Shown: positions 43,976-52,801, numbered from the stretch's first letter. The stretch is 64,000 bases of DNA from CAVWQV01 sp963757115 (GCA_963757115.1 CAVWQV010000005.1:1-64000), one strand, 5' to 3'. Program-made: numbers and translations. The notes: generated by a model from the letters alone, not told the origin.

Positions 43976-44488
43976 ATGGCGATGTTTCATCGACTTGGCG
44001 GGGCCGCGGCGCTCGCTGCCGGCCTGCTGATTGGCAGTTCCGCGGCGATGGCGCTGGAGATGAAGCCCGTGATGACGCTCGACCTGGCGAAGAAGATGAT
44101 CGCCGGATGCGAGGCGAAGGCAAAGCAGGAAGGCTGGAAGATGAACGTCGCCGTGGTCAGCGATGGCGCCAACCTGACGGCCTTCGAGCATATGGACGGG
44201 GCGTTCCTAGGAAGCATCGAGATCTCGCAGATGAAGGCGCGGACCTCGGCGAACTTCCCCTTCCCGACCCGCCGATTTGGGGACATCGCCTTCGGCACGG
44301 AGGGCAAGCCGGGCATGGCGCCCGGAATCGCCCATGTCCCAGGAATCGCAGCGTTTCCGGGCGGATTGCCAATCATGACCGGCAGCAAAGTGCAGATTGG
44401 GGGCATCGGCGTGAGCGGCGGCACCGCCGATCAGGACGAGCAATGCGCTCAGGCCGGGCTCAATGCCGTGTCGGACGACCTGAAGTAG
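43976..44488 (+). CDS. Secreted GlcG/HbpS-like heme-binding-family protein
   Basis: The 170-residue protein has a signal peptide (about residues 1-26, cleaved near AMALEM) and a GlcG/HbpS (DUF336) fold. Markers: LTLDLAKKMIAGCEAKAKQEGWKMNVAVVSDGANLTAFEHMDGA, then GGLPIMTGSKVQIGGIGVSGGTADQDEQCAQAG. Relatives bind heme or corrinoids or have no known ligand. The ATG at 43976 has GGAGG 8 bases upstream, preferred to 43946. It is divergent from thrC and ends before a strong structured element. Confidence 0.85.
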   Translation: MAMFHRLGGAAALAAGLLIGSSAAMALEMKPVMTLDLAKKMIAGCEAKAKQEGWKMNVAVVSDGANLTAFEHMDGAFLGSIEISQMKARTSANFPFPTRRFGDIAFGTEGKPGMAPGIAHVPGIAAFPGGLPIMTGSKVQIGGIGVSGGTADQDEQCAQAGLNAVSDDLK

Positions 44489-44509
44489 GGTCCGTCGGAG
44501 ACAACGGTT

Positions 44510-44572
44510 TCTGGCCTCGACTTGATCACCCGCGCGATGGGTGATCAGGGTCACCTTGTCCCCGAGGCCAGA
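44510..44572. terminator. Nested inverted repeats between convergent genes
   Basis: An outer perfect 10-bp repeat, TCTGGCCTCG (44510-44519) with CGAGGCCAGA (44563-44572), encloses an inner perfect 9-bp repeat, TGATCACCC (44523-44531) with GGGTGATCA (44539-44547). It sits in the 118-base gap between convergent genes. A bidirectional terminator-like or mRNA-protecting structure is the simplest reading, although no U-tract follows the outer stem. Confidence 0.45.
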
Positions 44573-44606
44573 CCTGCTTGCCCTTGCGCCGAACTGCTCC
44601 GCAGCC

Positions 44607-45005
44607 TCAGCCGAGGCGCTGCCCCGCCCGGAAATGATAGGCGCAGCTTTCGTTGGAGACGTCCCCCTCGATCCGCCCGTCGGCCAGGTGTCCGCCCAAG
44701 GTGATCGTGTCCAACTCGCCGGAAATCGTGCCGTCCGGGGCAATGCGCGCGTCGATCTCGGTTCGGCCGTTCCAGCGATATTGAAACTCGCCGCCCACCA
44801 CCCGGAGCAGGACGAGGCCCGGGGACGGACAAGCCCGGCTGTCGGCCCGGTAGCGCGTGCTCGTGCCGCGATAGATGCCGTCAACCGGCGCGGCGGTCAG
44901 GCCGGGCTGCGGCAGCGCGGGCGGTGGTGGGGGGCGGGATGCGGCGCAGGCAGCGAGAAGCCCGCCTGCGGCCAGCGCCGCGGCCGCTCGGAGGGACGCC
45001 GTCAT
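44607..45005 (-). CDS. Small putative lipoprotein
   Basis: The 132-residue protein has an N-terminal lipoprotein signal with lipobox LLAAC (Cys about residue 20), a Pro-rich linker, and a small beta-rich domain (DGIYRGTSTRY, GEFQYRWNGRTEIDARIAPDGTISGELDTITLGGHLADGRIEGDV) with two Cys that could form a disulfide. No family recognised beyond a general GIYxG lipoprotein type. Its start overlaps the DUF1272 gene stop (ATGA), and it ends the long cytochrome oxidase operon. Confidence 0.75.
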   Translation of the reverse strand: MTASLRAAAALAAGGLLAACAASRPPPPPALPQPGLTAAPVDGIYRGTSTRYRADSRACPSPGLVLLRVVGGEFQYRWNGRTEIDARIAPDGTISGELDTITLGGHLADGRIEGDVSNESCAYHFRAGQRLG

Positions 45006-45247
45006 GCGGGGTGGCAGCCGCCTTGCTTCAGCTTGCGCTCGGTGGTGGCGGGGAAGCGGACGAGCCGGTCGGGTGGACGGACCGGGCGGCGGACCAGCTC
45101 GCCCCCGCAATTGGGACAGCGACCGGCCAGCACCCCGTCGGCGCAGGTTACGCAGAACGTGCATTCAAACGTGCAGATCCGCGCCTCACGGCTGTCGGGC
45201 GGCAGGTCGCGGTCGCAACACTCGCAGTTGGGACGAAGCTCGAGCAT
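45002..45247 (-). CDS. DUF1272 small zinc-binding protein
   Basis: The 81-residue Cys-rich protein is near-identical in layout to DUF1272: MLELRPNCECCDRDLPPDS, then CTFECTFCVTCADGVLAGRCPNCGGELVRRPVRP. The CxxC pairs (CECC, CTFC, CPNC) suggest two zinc sites. Function unknown. The ATG at 45247 is preferred over 45280, which would overlap the M32 stop and add non-family residues. Confidence 0.88.
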   Translation of the reverse strand: MLELRPNCECCDRDLPPDSREARICTFECTFCVTCADGVLAGRCPNCGGELVRRPVRPPDRLVRFPATTERKLKQGGCHPA

Positions 45248-45276
45248 CGGGTCACTCTCTACAAGCTGCGGCCCGA

Positions 45277-46800
45277 TCACGCGAGATAGCGGGCGGTGAG
45301 GTGCGCTTCGAAATCAGCCGGGTCGAGCGGCTTGCCGGTGGCAGCGCGCAGAAGGTCTTCAAAGCCGAGCAGGCTGCCCATGCCGTGCACCTTCGCGGCC
45401 AGCCATTGTCGAAGCGGCGTGAAATCGCCCTCGGCCAGCGCGGCGTCGAGTGCTGCAACCTCCCGCTTGGCAGCCGCCATGAACTGCGCCGCCGCCATCG
45501 CGCCCAGGGTGTAGCTCGGGAAATACCCGAACGCCCCGTCATACCAATGGATATCCTGCAGACAGCCCTGCGCGTCGTCCGGCGGCGTGAGGCCGAGCAC
45601 GCGAGAGAGCCCCTCGTTCCAGGCTCCGGGTAAGTCCGGCACCGCGAGGTCGCCGGCGATCAAGGCCTGCTCCAGCCGGAAGCGCAGGATGATGTGCGCG
45701 GGATACGTCATCTCGTCGGCCTCGACCCGGATGAAGCCGCGCGCCACGCGCCGCCAAAGCCGCGCGAGGTTGGCCGGCGCGTAGGGGGCGGGATCACCGC
45801 CGAACGTCCGGTGCAGCTCGGGGCCGAGCCACGACAGGAACGGGTCTGACCGGCACGCCTGCATCTCGACCAGAAGCGACTGGCTTTCGTGGGCGGCCAT
45901 TCCGGCCGCCTCGCCCACCGGCTGGCGTGCGTACGCCGCGGGCAGGCCGCGCTCGTAAAGCGCGTGGCCTGTCTCGTGCAGGACGCCGAGCAGACTTTGC
46001 GCGAAGTCGGCCTCGTCGTAGCGGGTCGTGATGCGCACGTCGGTTGGCGTGCCGCCGCAGAACGGATGGGCCGAGCGGTCGAGGCGCGCGTGCGCCCAGT
46101 CGAGCCCGGCGCGCCCGGCCAGGCGGCGGCACAGCGCCTCCTGGGTTTCGGCCGGGAACGGCCCGGCGGGTCGCGCCGGCGCGGACGCGCGCGCCTGCCG
46201 CTCCTCCGCTTGCGGGAGGGCCCAACCGAGGAACGCTTCGTAGTTGGCGAACACAGGGGCCACGTCGGTCGCCCGCACCCCGCGCTGGAAACCGTCCATC
46301 AGAGCGTCATACGGGGTCAGGCCGAGCGCGGGCGCGAGGGCCGCCGCCGCTTCCCGCACCAGTCGCACGACCTCGGCCAGATAGGGTGCGACCATGCCGA
46401 AATCGGCGACCCGGCGAGCCTCGCGCCACACCTTCTCGCATCGGGAGTTGGCGCGCGCCTGCGCTTCTACGAGATCGGGCGGCAGAGCCGTCGCCCGGAT
46501 GTAGGCGTGCCGCATAAGCCCGAGATTGGCCGCACGCCAGCGGTCGGCCTCCGGCTCGACGGGTCCGAGGTCGGCGGCCTCGGGTCCGGCGGCTTCGGCG
46601 GCCGCCAGATCGTCCGCCACGGCCGGGTCCGTCAGCAGGCCGTGCGACAGGCCGGCAAGCACCGCGAGTTGGTCGCCGCGCACCGCCGCACCCCCCGGCG
46701 GCATGGTGGCGGCGGCATCCCAGTGCAGCACGGCGGCAGCCTCGCCCACGGTGGCGATGCGGGCGAAGCGCGCCGCGAGTCGGTCATAGGCGGGGCTCAT
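45277..46800 (-). CDS. M32-family carboxypeptidase
   Basis: The 507-residue metallo-carboxypeptidase (Taq type) removes C-terminal residues from peptides in the cytoplasm. The zinc motif HETGH is at residues 274-278, followed by the third-ligand region MAAHESQSLLVE. DVRITTRYDEADF and EADEMTYPAHIILRFRLEQAL are family blocks. The ATG at 46800 overlaps the SURF1 stop, placing it within the oxidase operon. This is a common neighbour by chance rather than a known oxidase factor. Confidence 0.93.
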   Translation of the reverse strand: MSPAYDRLAARFARIATVGEAAAVLHWDAAATMPPGGAAVRGDQLAVLAGLSHGLLTDPAVADDLAAAEAAGPEAADLGPVEPEADRWRAANLGLMRHAYIRATALPPDLVEAQARANSRCEKVWREARRVADFGMVAPYLAEVVRLVREAAAALAPALGLTPYDALMDGFQRGVRATDVAPVFANYEAFLGWALPQAEERQARASAPARPAGPFPAETQEALCRRLAGRAGLDWAHARLDRSAHPFCGGTPTDVRITTRYDEADFAQSLLGVLHETGHALYERGLPAAYARQPVGEAAGMAAHESQSLLVEMQACRSDPFLSWLGPELHRTFGGDPAPYAPANLARLWRRVARGFIRVEADEMTYPAHIILRFRLEQALIAGDLAVPDLPGAWNEGLSRVLGLTPPDDAQGCLQDIHWYDGAFGYFPSYTLGAMAAAQFMAAAKREVAALDAALAEGDFTPLRQWLAAKVHGMGSLLGFEDLLRAATGKPLDPADFEAHLTARYLA

Positions 46801-47555
46801 GGACGCAGCACCTTCCGGGCATAGGCGACGAAAATCACCACGAGCGCCCCGGCGAGGCCGAACCAGGTGATCGCGTAAGACAAATGGTTGTTGTCGGGGC
46901 GGGGCAGGTGCCGGGCAGGATCGGGGTAGAACTCACCCTCCGGACGCCCGCCGAGTGCCACCAGCGTGAACGGCTGGAGGTCCGTGATCCCGAGTGAGGC
47001 ACCCACCGCCGCCGGGTCGAGCGTGAAGAAGTGGCGGCCGGCGAGGTCGTCTTGCGGGCTGAACAGGCCCGGCCGCTGCGCCGGGCGAACAAAGCCCTCC
47101 ACCGTCACTGTGTCGTTCGGCAGCGGGATGGCCTGCTCGCGGGTTTGCGGCACCCAGCCCCGGTCCACGAGGACGGGCCGTCCGCCACCCGCCGGTTGCA
47201 GTGGCATCAGCAGATCGGCGCCCATGCGCGGACCTTGGCCGGTGTCGTGGACCGCGACCCCATACAGCGCCCGCGCGCCGTTGATGTACCGGCCTTGCAC
47301 CCGCACCTTGGCGAACGGCGACGGCTCGGACGTGAGCGGCAGGGCGGGGGCAGCCTCCGCCGCGTCGATCCGTTCAAGCAGCGCCGTCTTCCAGGCGAGG
47401 CGCCGCACCTGCCAGAGGCCGAGGCCGAGAAGGGCGGCGAGCATGATCAGCGTCGTCAGTCCGGGCCACAACAGCGGCCGGAGGCGCCCCCGGCCGGTCA
47501 GTGCGCGCGCCCGGCTGGCAACCTCACCCGCCGCCGCTGACCGTAGCGGATGCAC
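46797..47555 (-). CDS. SURF1-family cytochrome oxidase assembly protein
   Basis: The 252-residue inner-membrane protein has two transmembrane helices (about residues 30-50 and 225-245) flanking a periplasmic domain, as in Shy1/SURF1. LGLGLWQVRRLAWKTALLERID, VLVDRGWVPQ and NNHLSYAITWFGLAGALVVIF are typical. It assists heme a insertion into subunit I. Its start overlaps the 3' end of ctaE by 32 bases; no other in-frame start is plausible. Confidence 0.92.
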   Translation of the reverse strand: MHPLRSAAAGEVASRARALTGRGRLRPLLWPGLTTLIMLAALLGLGLWQVRRLAWKTALLERIDAAEAAPALPLTSEPSPFAKVRVQGRYINGARALYGVAVHDTGQGPRMGADLLMPLQPAGGGRPVLVDRGWVPQTREQAIPLPNDTVTVEGFVRPAQRPGLFSPQDDLAGRHFFTLDPAAVGASLGITDLQPFTLVALGGRPEGEFYPDPARHLPRPDNNHLSYAITWFGLAGALVVIFVAYARKVLRP

Positions 47556-48381
47556 CCGACCAGTAGATGCACACGAACAGGAACAGCCAGACCACGTCGA
47601 CGAAGTGCCAGTACCAGGCCGCCGCCTCGAACCCGAAATGCCTCTGGGGTGTGAACTGGCCGCCGCGGGCGCGCATCCAGCACACGATCAGGAACGTGGT
47701 GCCGACGATCACGTGAAAGCCGTGAAAGCCCGTCGCGAGGAAGAACACGGACGGATAGACGCCGCCTCCCGCGAACTTGAACGGAGCGTCGGAATACTCG
47801 ATCGCCTGGCAGGTGGTGAAAGCCATTCCCAGCAGGATGGTGATGCCGAGCCCCATCAGGAGGCCACGCCGATCGTTCACCAGCAGGCTGTGATGCGCCC
47901 AGGTTATCGTGGTCCCGGACAGCAGCAGGATCATCGTGTTGAGGAACGGGAGGTGGAACGGGTCGAACGTGGTGATGCCGGCCGGCGGCCAGACGGCGGC
48001 GGACGCTCCCGACACATTCTCCGGGAACAGTGCGAAGTTGAAGTAGGACCAGAAGAAACCAACGAAGAACATCACCTCGCTGGCTATGAAGAACATCATT
48101 CCGTAGCGCAGCCCGAGCCGGACGACGGCCGTATGGAGGCCGGGGGTGCGGGCTTCGCGCACCACGTCGCGCCACCAGAAGAACATGACCGCCACAGTGA
48201 CCGCGACGCCGGCGCCGAGCACGATGTAGTCGCCGAAATGCGCGGCCATGACGATGCCGAACACGATCAAGCCGCCGCCCAGCGCGCCCAGCAGCGGCCA
48301 CGGGCTCGGATCGACCAGGTGATACGGTTGCTTCAACCCCGAACTCACGGGGGCCGTCACTGCGTGCGCATCGCTATCCAT
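47524..48381 (-). CDS. ctaE: Cytochrome c oxidase subunit III
   Basis: The protein of about 285 residues has seven membrane segments. Markers: HLVDPSPWPLLGALGGG, FFWSYFNFALFPE and FFLATGFHGFHVIVGTTFL. The ATG at 48381 (MDSDAH) gives the usual start; a GTG at 48405 would add eight residues. It is part of the aa3 oxidase encoded here. Confidence 0.95.
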   Translation of the reverse strand: MDSDAHAVTAPVSSGLKQPYHLVDPSPWPLLGALGGGLIVFGIVMAAHFGDYIVLGAGVAVTVAVMFFWWRDVVREARTPGLHTAVVRLGLRYGMMFFIASEVMFFVGFFWSYFNFALFPENVSGASAAVWPPAGITTFDPFHLPFLNTMILLLSGTTITWAHHSLLVNDRRGLLMGLGITILLGMAFTTCQAIEYSDAPFKFAGGGVYPSVFFLATGFHGFHVIVGTTFLIVCWMRARGGQFTPQRHFGFEAAAWYWHFVDVVWLFLFVCIYWSGASATVSGGG

Positions 48382-48482
48382 TGCCCGACCCATGTCCCTG
48401 TGCACCGAGCAAGCGCCTCGGCGGCCGGGCGCATCATCGCGAAAACGCCCGGACGATCAAGGGTCCAGCCGGTCACCGGTCG

Positions 48483-49082
48483 TCACCGCGACAAATCCGC
48501 GCGCGGCCCCACATGCGGGCCCGCCTTCTCCAAGCTGCCCGCCTTCGCCGCGTCGTCGAGCGAGCGGAAGAAGGTGTAGGACAGCGTGATCGTGCGCACG
48601 TCGGCGGTGTTCGGATCGGCCGCTATTGCCGGATCGACCCAGAAGCTCAGCGGAAACTGCATCTGCTGGCCGGCCGCGAGGGTCTGCTCGTTGAAGCAGA
48701 AACATGCGGTCTTGTGGAAATACTTGCCGACCTTCTCAGGGGTGACGTTATAGACCGCAACGCCCGTGACCGGCCGGTCAGCGAGGTTGCGGGCGGTATA
48801 GAACGCGACCTGCTCCTCCCCGAGCGGCAAGGTGACCTCCGGCCGCGCGGGAGCGAACTGCCAGTCGAGGCCGGGGTTGGTGTCGGCGTTGAACCGGACG
48901 GTCACGGTCCGTGTCGTTGCACCCGGCGCGGCTGCCGGCCCGATCTGGGGCGTCCCGGCATAGCCCGTCACTGAGCAGAACAGCCGGTAGAGCGGGATAG
49001 CCGCGAACGAGAGCCCCACCATCCCCGCCACCACGGCGGCGAGTCCGACAGCGATCCACGTGTTGCCACGTGCGTGCCTCAA
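48483..49082 (-). CDS. ctaG: CtaG/Cox11 copper chaperone for subunit I
   Basis: This Cox11-type assembly factor delivers copper to CuB. One N-terminal TM (about residues 8-28) is followed by AAIPLYRLFCSVTGYAGTPQ and the copper-binding block KTACFCFNEQTLAAGQQMQFPLSFWVDP (CFCF). I chose the TTG at 49082 because it overlaps the stop of the preceding small gene as TTGA and places the protein at family length (199 residues); an ATG at 49127 would give 214. Confidence 0.92.
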   Translation of the reverse strand: MRHARGNTWIAVGLAAVVAGMVGLSFAAIPLYRLFCSVTGYAGTPQIGPAAAPGATTRTVTVRFNADTNPGLDWQFAPARPEVTLPLGEEQVAFYTARNLADRPVTGVAVYNVTPEKVGKYFHKTACFCFNEQTLAAGQQMQFPLSFWVDPAIAADPNTADVRTITLSYTFFRSLDDAAKAGSLEKAGPHVGPRADLSR

Positions 49083-49219
49083 GACTTGGTCATCTTCACC
49101 CAGGCGATCGCATAAAAGACCGCGCACAGGATCAGCAGTGCGACCAGCATGGCGATGTTGCGCCCACGCCGGCGGCGGACCAGGTCGCCGGCGTCCGCGC
49201 GCGCCTCGATCGGACCCAT
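49079..49219 (-). CDS. CoxF-like small membrane protein (46 aa)
   Basis: The short frame between ctaB and ctaG overlaps both: its ATG shares TGATG with the ctaB stop, and its TGA overlaps the ctaG TTG. The product starts MGPIEARADAGDLVRRRRGR, then has one membrane span (about residues 21-40) and ends VKMTKS. A charged N-terminus with one helix in this exact position is typical of the small CoxF protein of alphaproteobacterial oxidase clusters, thought to assist assembly. Identification rests on position and topology. Confidence 0.78.
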   Translation of the reverse strand: MGPIEARADAGDLVRRRRGRNIAMLVALLILCAVFYAIAWVKMTKS

Positions 49220-50190
49220 CACCCGACCAGGCGATCTACGGCGAGGGCGCCGAACAGGGCGAACAGATAATAGATCGAGAACTTGAAGGCCGACTTAGCC
49301 GGCGCGTCGCGGTTCAGGCTGACACCCCGCGCGTCCTGCCGGTCGCGCAACACCCCTATCGACTTCCACAGGAACACGGCGCCAAGCGCCGCCGCCGTCA
49401 CCCCGTAGATCGGGCCGGCGAACCCAACCGCGCAGGGAGCCAGAGACAATGGCACCAGCAGCACGGTGTACAGCAGGATCTGCCGCCGGGTCTCGCGGGG
49501 GCCGGCGACCACGGGGAGCATCGGCACGCCGGCTCGCTCGTAGTCGTCGTGCGCCCAAAGGGCGAGCGACCAGAAATGCGGCGGCGTCCAGAAGAACACG
49601 ATGGCGAAAAGGAGAAGCGGCACGACGTCGACGCTGCCCGTAACGGCCGCCCAGCCGATCACCGGCGGGAAAGCGCCGGCGGCGCCCCCGATCACGATGT
49701 TCTGCGGCGTTCGCCGCTTCAGCCAAACCGTGTAGACGAACACGTAGAACAGCACGGACAGCGCGAGCACGCAGGCCGCCGCGGTGTTCGTCGCCAGCCA
49801 CATGAGAAGCACCGAGCCGACCGCCAGCACGACGCCGAAGCCGAGCGCCGCCGGCGGCGCGATCCGTCCCGCGGGCAGCGGGCGGTTTCGGGTACGCCGC
49901 ATTACAGCGTCGATGTCCCGGTCGAACCACATGTTGATCGCGCCGCACGCGCCGGCCGCGACCGTAATGCAGAGCACCGCCACGAACCCGAGCACCGGGT
50001 GAAGGTGCCCGGGCGCGACGAGAAGGCCCACCAGGCCGGTGAATACGACCAGGGTGAGCACGCGAGGCTTGAGCAGCGCCAGCCAGTCGCGAACCTCGGA
50101 AAAATCGGCCCCTCCCGCGAGGGGAGGGGGCGCCTCACGCCGTTTCCCGCTGCGGGAAAGGGCCGGTACGAGGGGCGAACTGTCAGTCAT
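49219..50190 (-). CDS. ctaB: Heme o synthase (protoheme IX farnesyltransferase)
   Basis: The UbiA-family prenyltransferase has 323 residues and about nine membrane segments. It attaches farnesyl to heme b to make heme o, precursor of heme a for CtaD. The first Asp motif is NMWFDRDIDAVMRRTRNRPLP, the second HDDYERAGVPMLP. The first 30 residues (Pro/Arg/Ala-rich, SRSGKRREAPPPLAGG) are encoded by two adjacent palindromes and are unusual compared with the typical short N-terminus. The ATG overlaps the ctaD stop. Confidence 0.93.
   Translation of the reverse strand: MTDSSPLVPALSRSGKRREAPPPLAGGADFSEVRDWLALLKPRVLTLVVFTGLVGLLVAPGHLHPVLGFVAVLCITVAAGACGAINMWFDRDIDAVMRRTRNRPLPAGRIAPPAALGFGVVLAVGSVLLMWLATNTAAACVLALSVLFYVFVYTVWLKRRTPQNIVIGGAAGAFPPVIGWAAVTGSVDVVPLLLFAIVFFWTPPHFWSLALWAHDDYERAGVPMLPVVAGPRETRRQILLYTVLLVPLSLAPCAVGFAGPIYGVTAAALGAVFLWKSIGVLRDRQDARGVSLNRDAPAKSAFKFSIYYLFALFGALAVDRLVG
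50109..50159. repeat. Paired palindromes within the ctaB coding start
   Basis: CCCCTCCC (50109-50116) with GGGAGGGG (50122-50129), loop of 5, lies next to TTTCCCGC (50143-50150) with GCGGGAAA (50152-50159), loop of 1. Both stems are perfect 8-bp and fall within codons about 11-27 of ctaB, in frame. The layout recalls short palindromic elements inserted in protein genes, such as the Rickettsia RPE. Confidence 0.5.
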
Positions 50191-51785
50191 CGAATGCGCG
50201 GCAGCTCCTCAAAGGTGTGGAACGGCGGCGGCGAGCTTACCGTCCACTCCAGCGTGGTCGCGCCCGCGCCCCAGTAGTTCGCGGGCTCCGTCTGCTTCGA
50301 AGTCAGGGTACGGAACACGACGTAAAGGAACACGAGGAACGCGACGAACGAGATGAACGCACCGATGGAGGCCACGAAGTTCCAGCCGGCGAACGCTTCC
50401 GGGTAATCGGGATAGCGGCGCGGCATCCCCGAAAGGCCGAGGAAGTGCATCGGGAAGAAGGTGAGATTGACGCCAATGAACGTGAGCCAGAAATGCACCT
50501 TGCCCCAGAACTCGGGGTACGGGTGCCCGCTCATCTTGCCGATCCAGTAGTAGAAGCCGGCAAAGATGGAGAACACGGCGCCGAGCGACAGCACGTAATG
50601 GAAGTGCGCTACGACGTAATACGTGTTGTGCACGATCTGGTCGATGCCGGCATTGGCTAGAACGACGCCCGTGACGCCGCCCACGGTGAACACGAAGATG
50701 AACCCGATCGCCCACAGCATGGGCGTCTTGAGCTCGACCGAGCCGCCCCACATGGTCGCGATCCAGGAGAAGATCTTGATGCCGGTCGGCACCGCGATGA
50801 TCATGGTCGCCGCCATGAAGTAGGCGCGGGTGTCGACGTCGATGCCCGAGATGAACATGTGATGCGCCCACACCACGAAACCCACCACGCCGATGGCGAT
50901 CATCGCGTACACCATGCCGAGATAGCCGAAGATGGGCTTGCGGCTGAAGGTGGACACGACGTGGCTGATCATCCCGAAGCCGGGCAGAATCATGATGTAG
51001 ACTTCGGGGTGCCCGAAGAACCAGAACAGGTGCTGGAACAGCACGGGGTCGCCGCCGCCGGCCGGATCGAAGAACGCGGTGCCGAAGTTGCGGTCACAGA
51101 TCAGCATGGTGATCGCCGCGGCCAGTACCGGGATCGCCAGCAGCAGCAGGAACGCCGTCACCAGGATCGACCACACGAACAGCGGCATCTTGTGCAGGGT
51201 CATGCCCGGCGCCCGCATGTTGAAGATCGTGGTGATGAAGTTTATCGCGCCGAGCAAGGAGCTGGCGCCGGCCAGGTGAAGCGCGAACAAGGTGCAGTCC
51301 ATGCCCATGCCGGGCTCGTAGGTCGCGTTCGACAGCGGCGGGTACAAGGTCCAGCCTGAGCCGCTTTCGCCCATCAAAAGGCCCGTGATGCTGAGGACCA
51401 TGGCCGGGACCAGCAGCCAGAAGCTAATATTGTTGAGGCGCGGGAACGCCATGTCGGGCGCGCCGATCATCATCGGCACGAACCAGTTACCAAAGCCGCC
51501 GATCATCGCCGGCATCACGGCAAAGAAGATCATCAGCAATCCGTGGACCGTGACGATCGTGTTCCACTCCTGGCCGCTGGTGACCAGCGTATTGCCGGGA
51601 AACAGCAGCTGAGCCCGCATGATGACGGACAGGATCGCACCCACCAGGCCGCCGATCACGGCGAAGATCAGGTAGAGCGTACCGATGTCTTTGTGATTGG
51701 TGCTGAACAGCCAGCGTTGCGCGAAGCTCAGCTTGTGGTCGTGATGGCCGTGGTCATGCTCATGGTCGTGCGTGGTGACGGACAT
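50187..51785 (-). CDS. ctaD: Cytochrome c oxidase subunit I (aa3 type)
   Basis: The 532-residue subunit I holds heme a, heme a3 and CuB. Visible: the CuB/His-Tyr region FWFFGHPEVYIMILPGFGM, the VVWAHHMFISG pair of His ligands, and the heme a3/a ligands in NTYYVVAHFHYVLSLGAVF. A His/Asp-rich N-terminus (HDHEHDHGHHDH) precedes TM1. The K- and D-channel pattern is consistent with A-family oxidases. It lies 32 bases downstream of ctaC. Confidence 0.97.
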   Translation of the reverse strand: MSVTTHDHEHDHGHHDHKLSFAQRWLFSTNHKDIGTLYLIFAVIGGLVGAILSVIMRAQLLFPGNTLVTSGQEWNTIVTVHGLLMIFFAVMPAMIGGFGNWFVPMMIGAPDMAFPRLNNISFWLLVPAMVLSITGLLMGESGSGWTLYPPLSNATYEPGMGMDCTLFALHLAGASSLLGAINFITTIFNMRAPGMTLHKMPLFVWSILVTAFLLLLAIPVLAAAITMLICDRNFGTAFFDPAGGGDPVLFQHLFWFFGHPEVYIMILPGFGMISHVVSTFSRKPIFGYLGMVYAMIAIGVVGFVVWAHHMFISGIDVDTRAYFMAATMIIAVPTGIKIFSWIATMWGGSVELKTPMLWAIGFIFVFTVGGVTGVVLANAGIDQIVHNTYYVVAHFHYVLSLGAVFSIFAGFYYWIGKMSGHPYPEFWGKVHFWLTFIGVNLTFFPMHFLGLSGMPRRYPDYPEAFAGWNFVASIGAFISFVAFLVFLYVVFRTLTSKQTEPANYWGAGATTLEWTVSSPPPFHTFEELPRIR

Positions 51786-51817
51786 CTATGAAAGCTCCTT
51801 AACGCCGGCCATGTAGG

Positions 51818-52669
51818 TCAACGCTGAACGGACGCAACGGACAGCGGCTTCGCCCCGGGCGAAGGCGTCGTGTCCGAGAACTTGGTCTTCGCCTGGTCGA
51901 CCCAGGCGTCGAACTCGTTGGCGGGCACCGCATGGACGGCGATCGGCATCCGGCTGTGGTTCTGGCCGCAGATCTGGTTGCACTCGCCGTAGTAGGTGCC
52001 GGGAGCGTCGGCCTTGAACCAAGTCTCAATCGTGCGGCCAGGGATAGCATAGCGCTGAACCCCGAGCGACGGGACGAAGAAGCTGTGGATCACGTCCGCG
52101 CTGGTGGTCAGGACGCGGATGTTTTTGCCGGCGGGCACCACGAGCTGGTTGTCGACGTCGAGCAGCCGCTTCTGACCCGGCTTCAGCTGGTCATCCGGCA
52201 CGATGTAGCTTGAGAAGTCGAGATTCTTCTTATCGGGATAGGTGTACTCCCAATACCACTGGTGCCCCGTCACCTTGACCGTCAGGTCGGCGTCCGCGGT
52301 CCGGTCCTGATAATACACAAGGCGGAAAGACGGGATCGCGATAACGACGAGGATCAGCACCGGCAACACGGTCCACAGGACCTCGATGATCGTGTTGTGG
52401 CTGGTGAGGGTTGGCGTCGGATTCCGCCGCGCGTTGTAGCGCACCATCACCCACAGCAGCAGCACGCCCACGAACAGCGTGATCACCGTGATGATGACAA
52501 GCACCAGGTTGTGCAGCTCGATGATATGCGCTTTCACGGGCCCGGCGGCCGGTTGCATGCCGATCTCCCACGGACGGGGAAACCCGTCCGCCAGGCTCGG
52601 CGCGAGCGGAGTGATCGACGCCGCCACCGCCACTGCGACCGCGGCCAATCGCCGCCACAAACCCTGCAT
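51818..52669 (-). CDS. ctaC: Cytochrome c oxidase subunit II
   Basis: The 283-residue subunit II has a signal (to about residue 28), two TM helices, and the cupredoxin domain with the CuA site: SADVIHSFFVPSLG and GTYYGECNQICGQNHSRMPI. No fused cytochrome c domain. The ATG at 52669 starts the signal peptide; the frame is open upstream to 52717. First gene of the oxidase operon, which runs to about 44607. Confidence 0.96.
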   Translation of the reverse strand: MQGLWRRLAAVAVAVAASITPLAPSLADGFPRPWEIGMQPAAGPVKAHIIELHNLVLVIITVITLFVGVLLLWVMVRYNARRNPTPTLTSHNTIIEVLWTVLPVLILVVIAIPSFRLVYYQDRTADADLTVKVTGHQWYWEYTYPDKKNLDFSSYIVPDDQLKPGQKRLLDVDNQLVVPAGKNIRVLTTSADVIHSFFVPSLGVQRYAIPGRTIETWFKADAPGTYYGECNQICGQNHSRMPIAVHAVPANEFDAWVDQAKTKFSDTTPSPGAKPLSVASVQR

Positions 52670-52801
52670 GGACCAGAGCACCTCGCTGTTGGGCGGCGGC
52701 AGGCCGGTCCGCCGCACAGAGCCTGCGACTACCGGAGCCTCGTCTTCAGATCAAGCACATGGCCGCAACCAATGCGCCGGCAAGTGCCCGCCGGCCTGCG
52801 C

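Noticed and set aside
43832..44191. Upstream extension of the threonine synthase frame
   Set aside because: The family N-terminus MRYISTRG begins at 43831; the extension is antisense to the GlcG-like gene.
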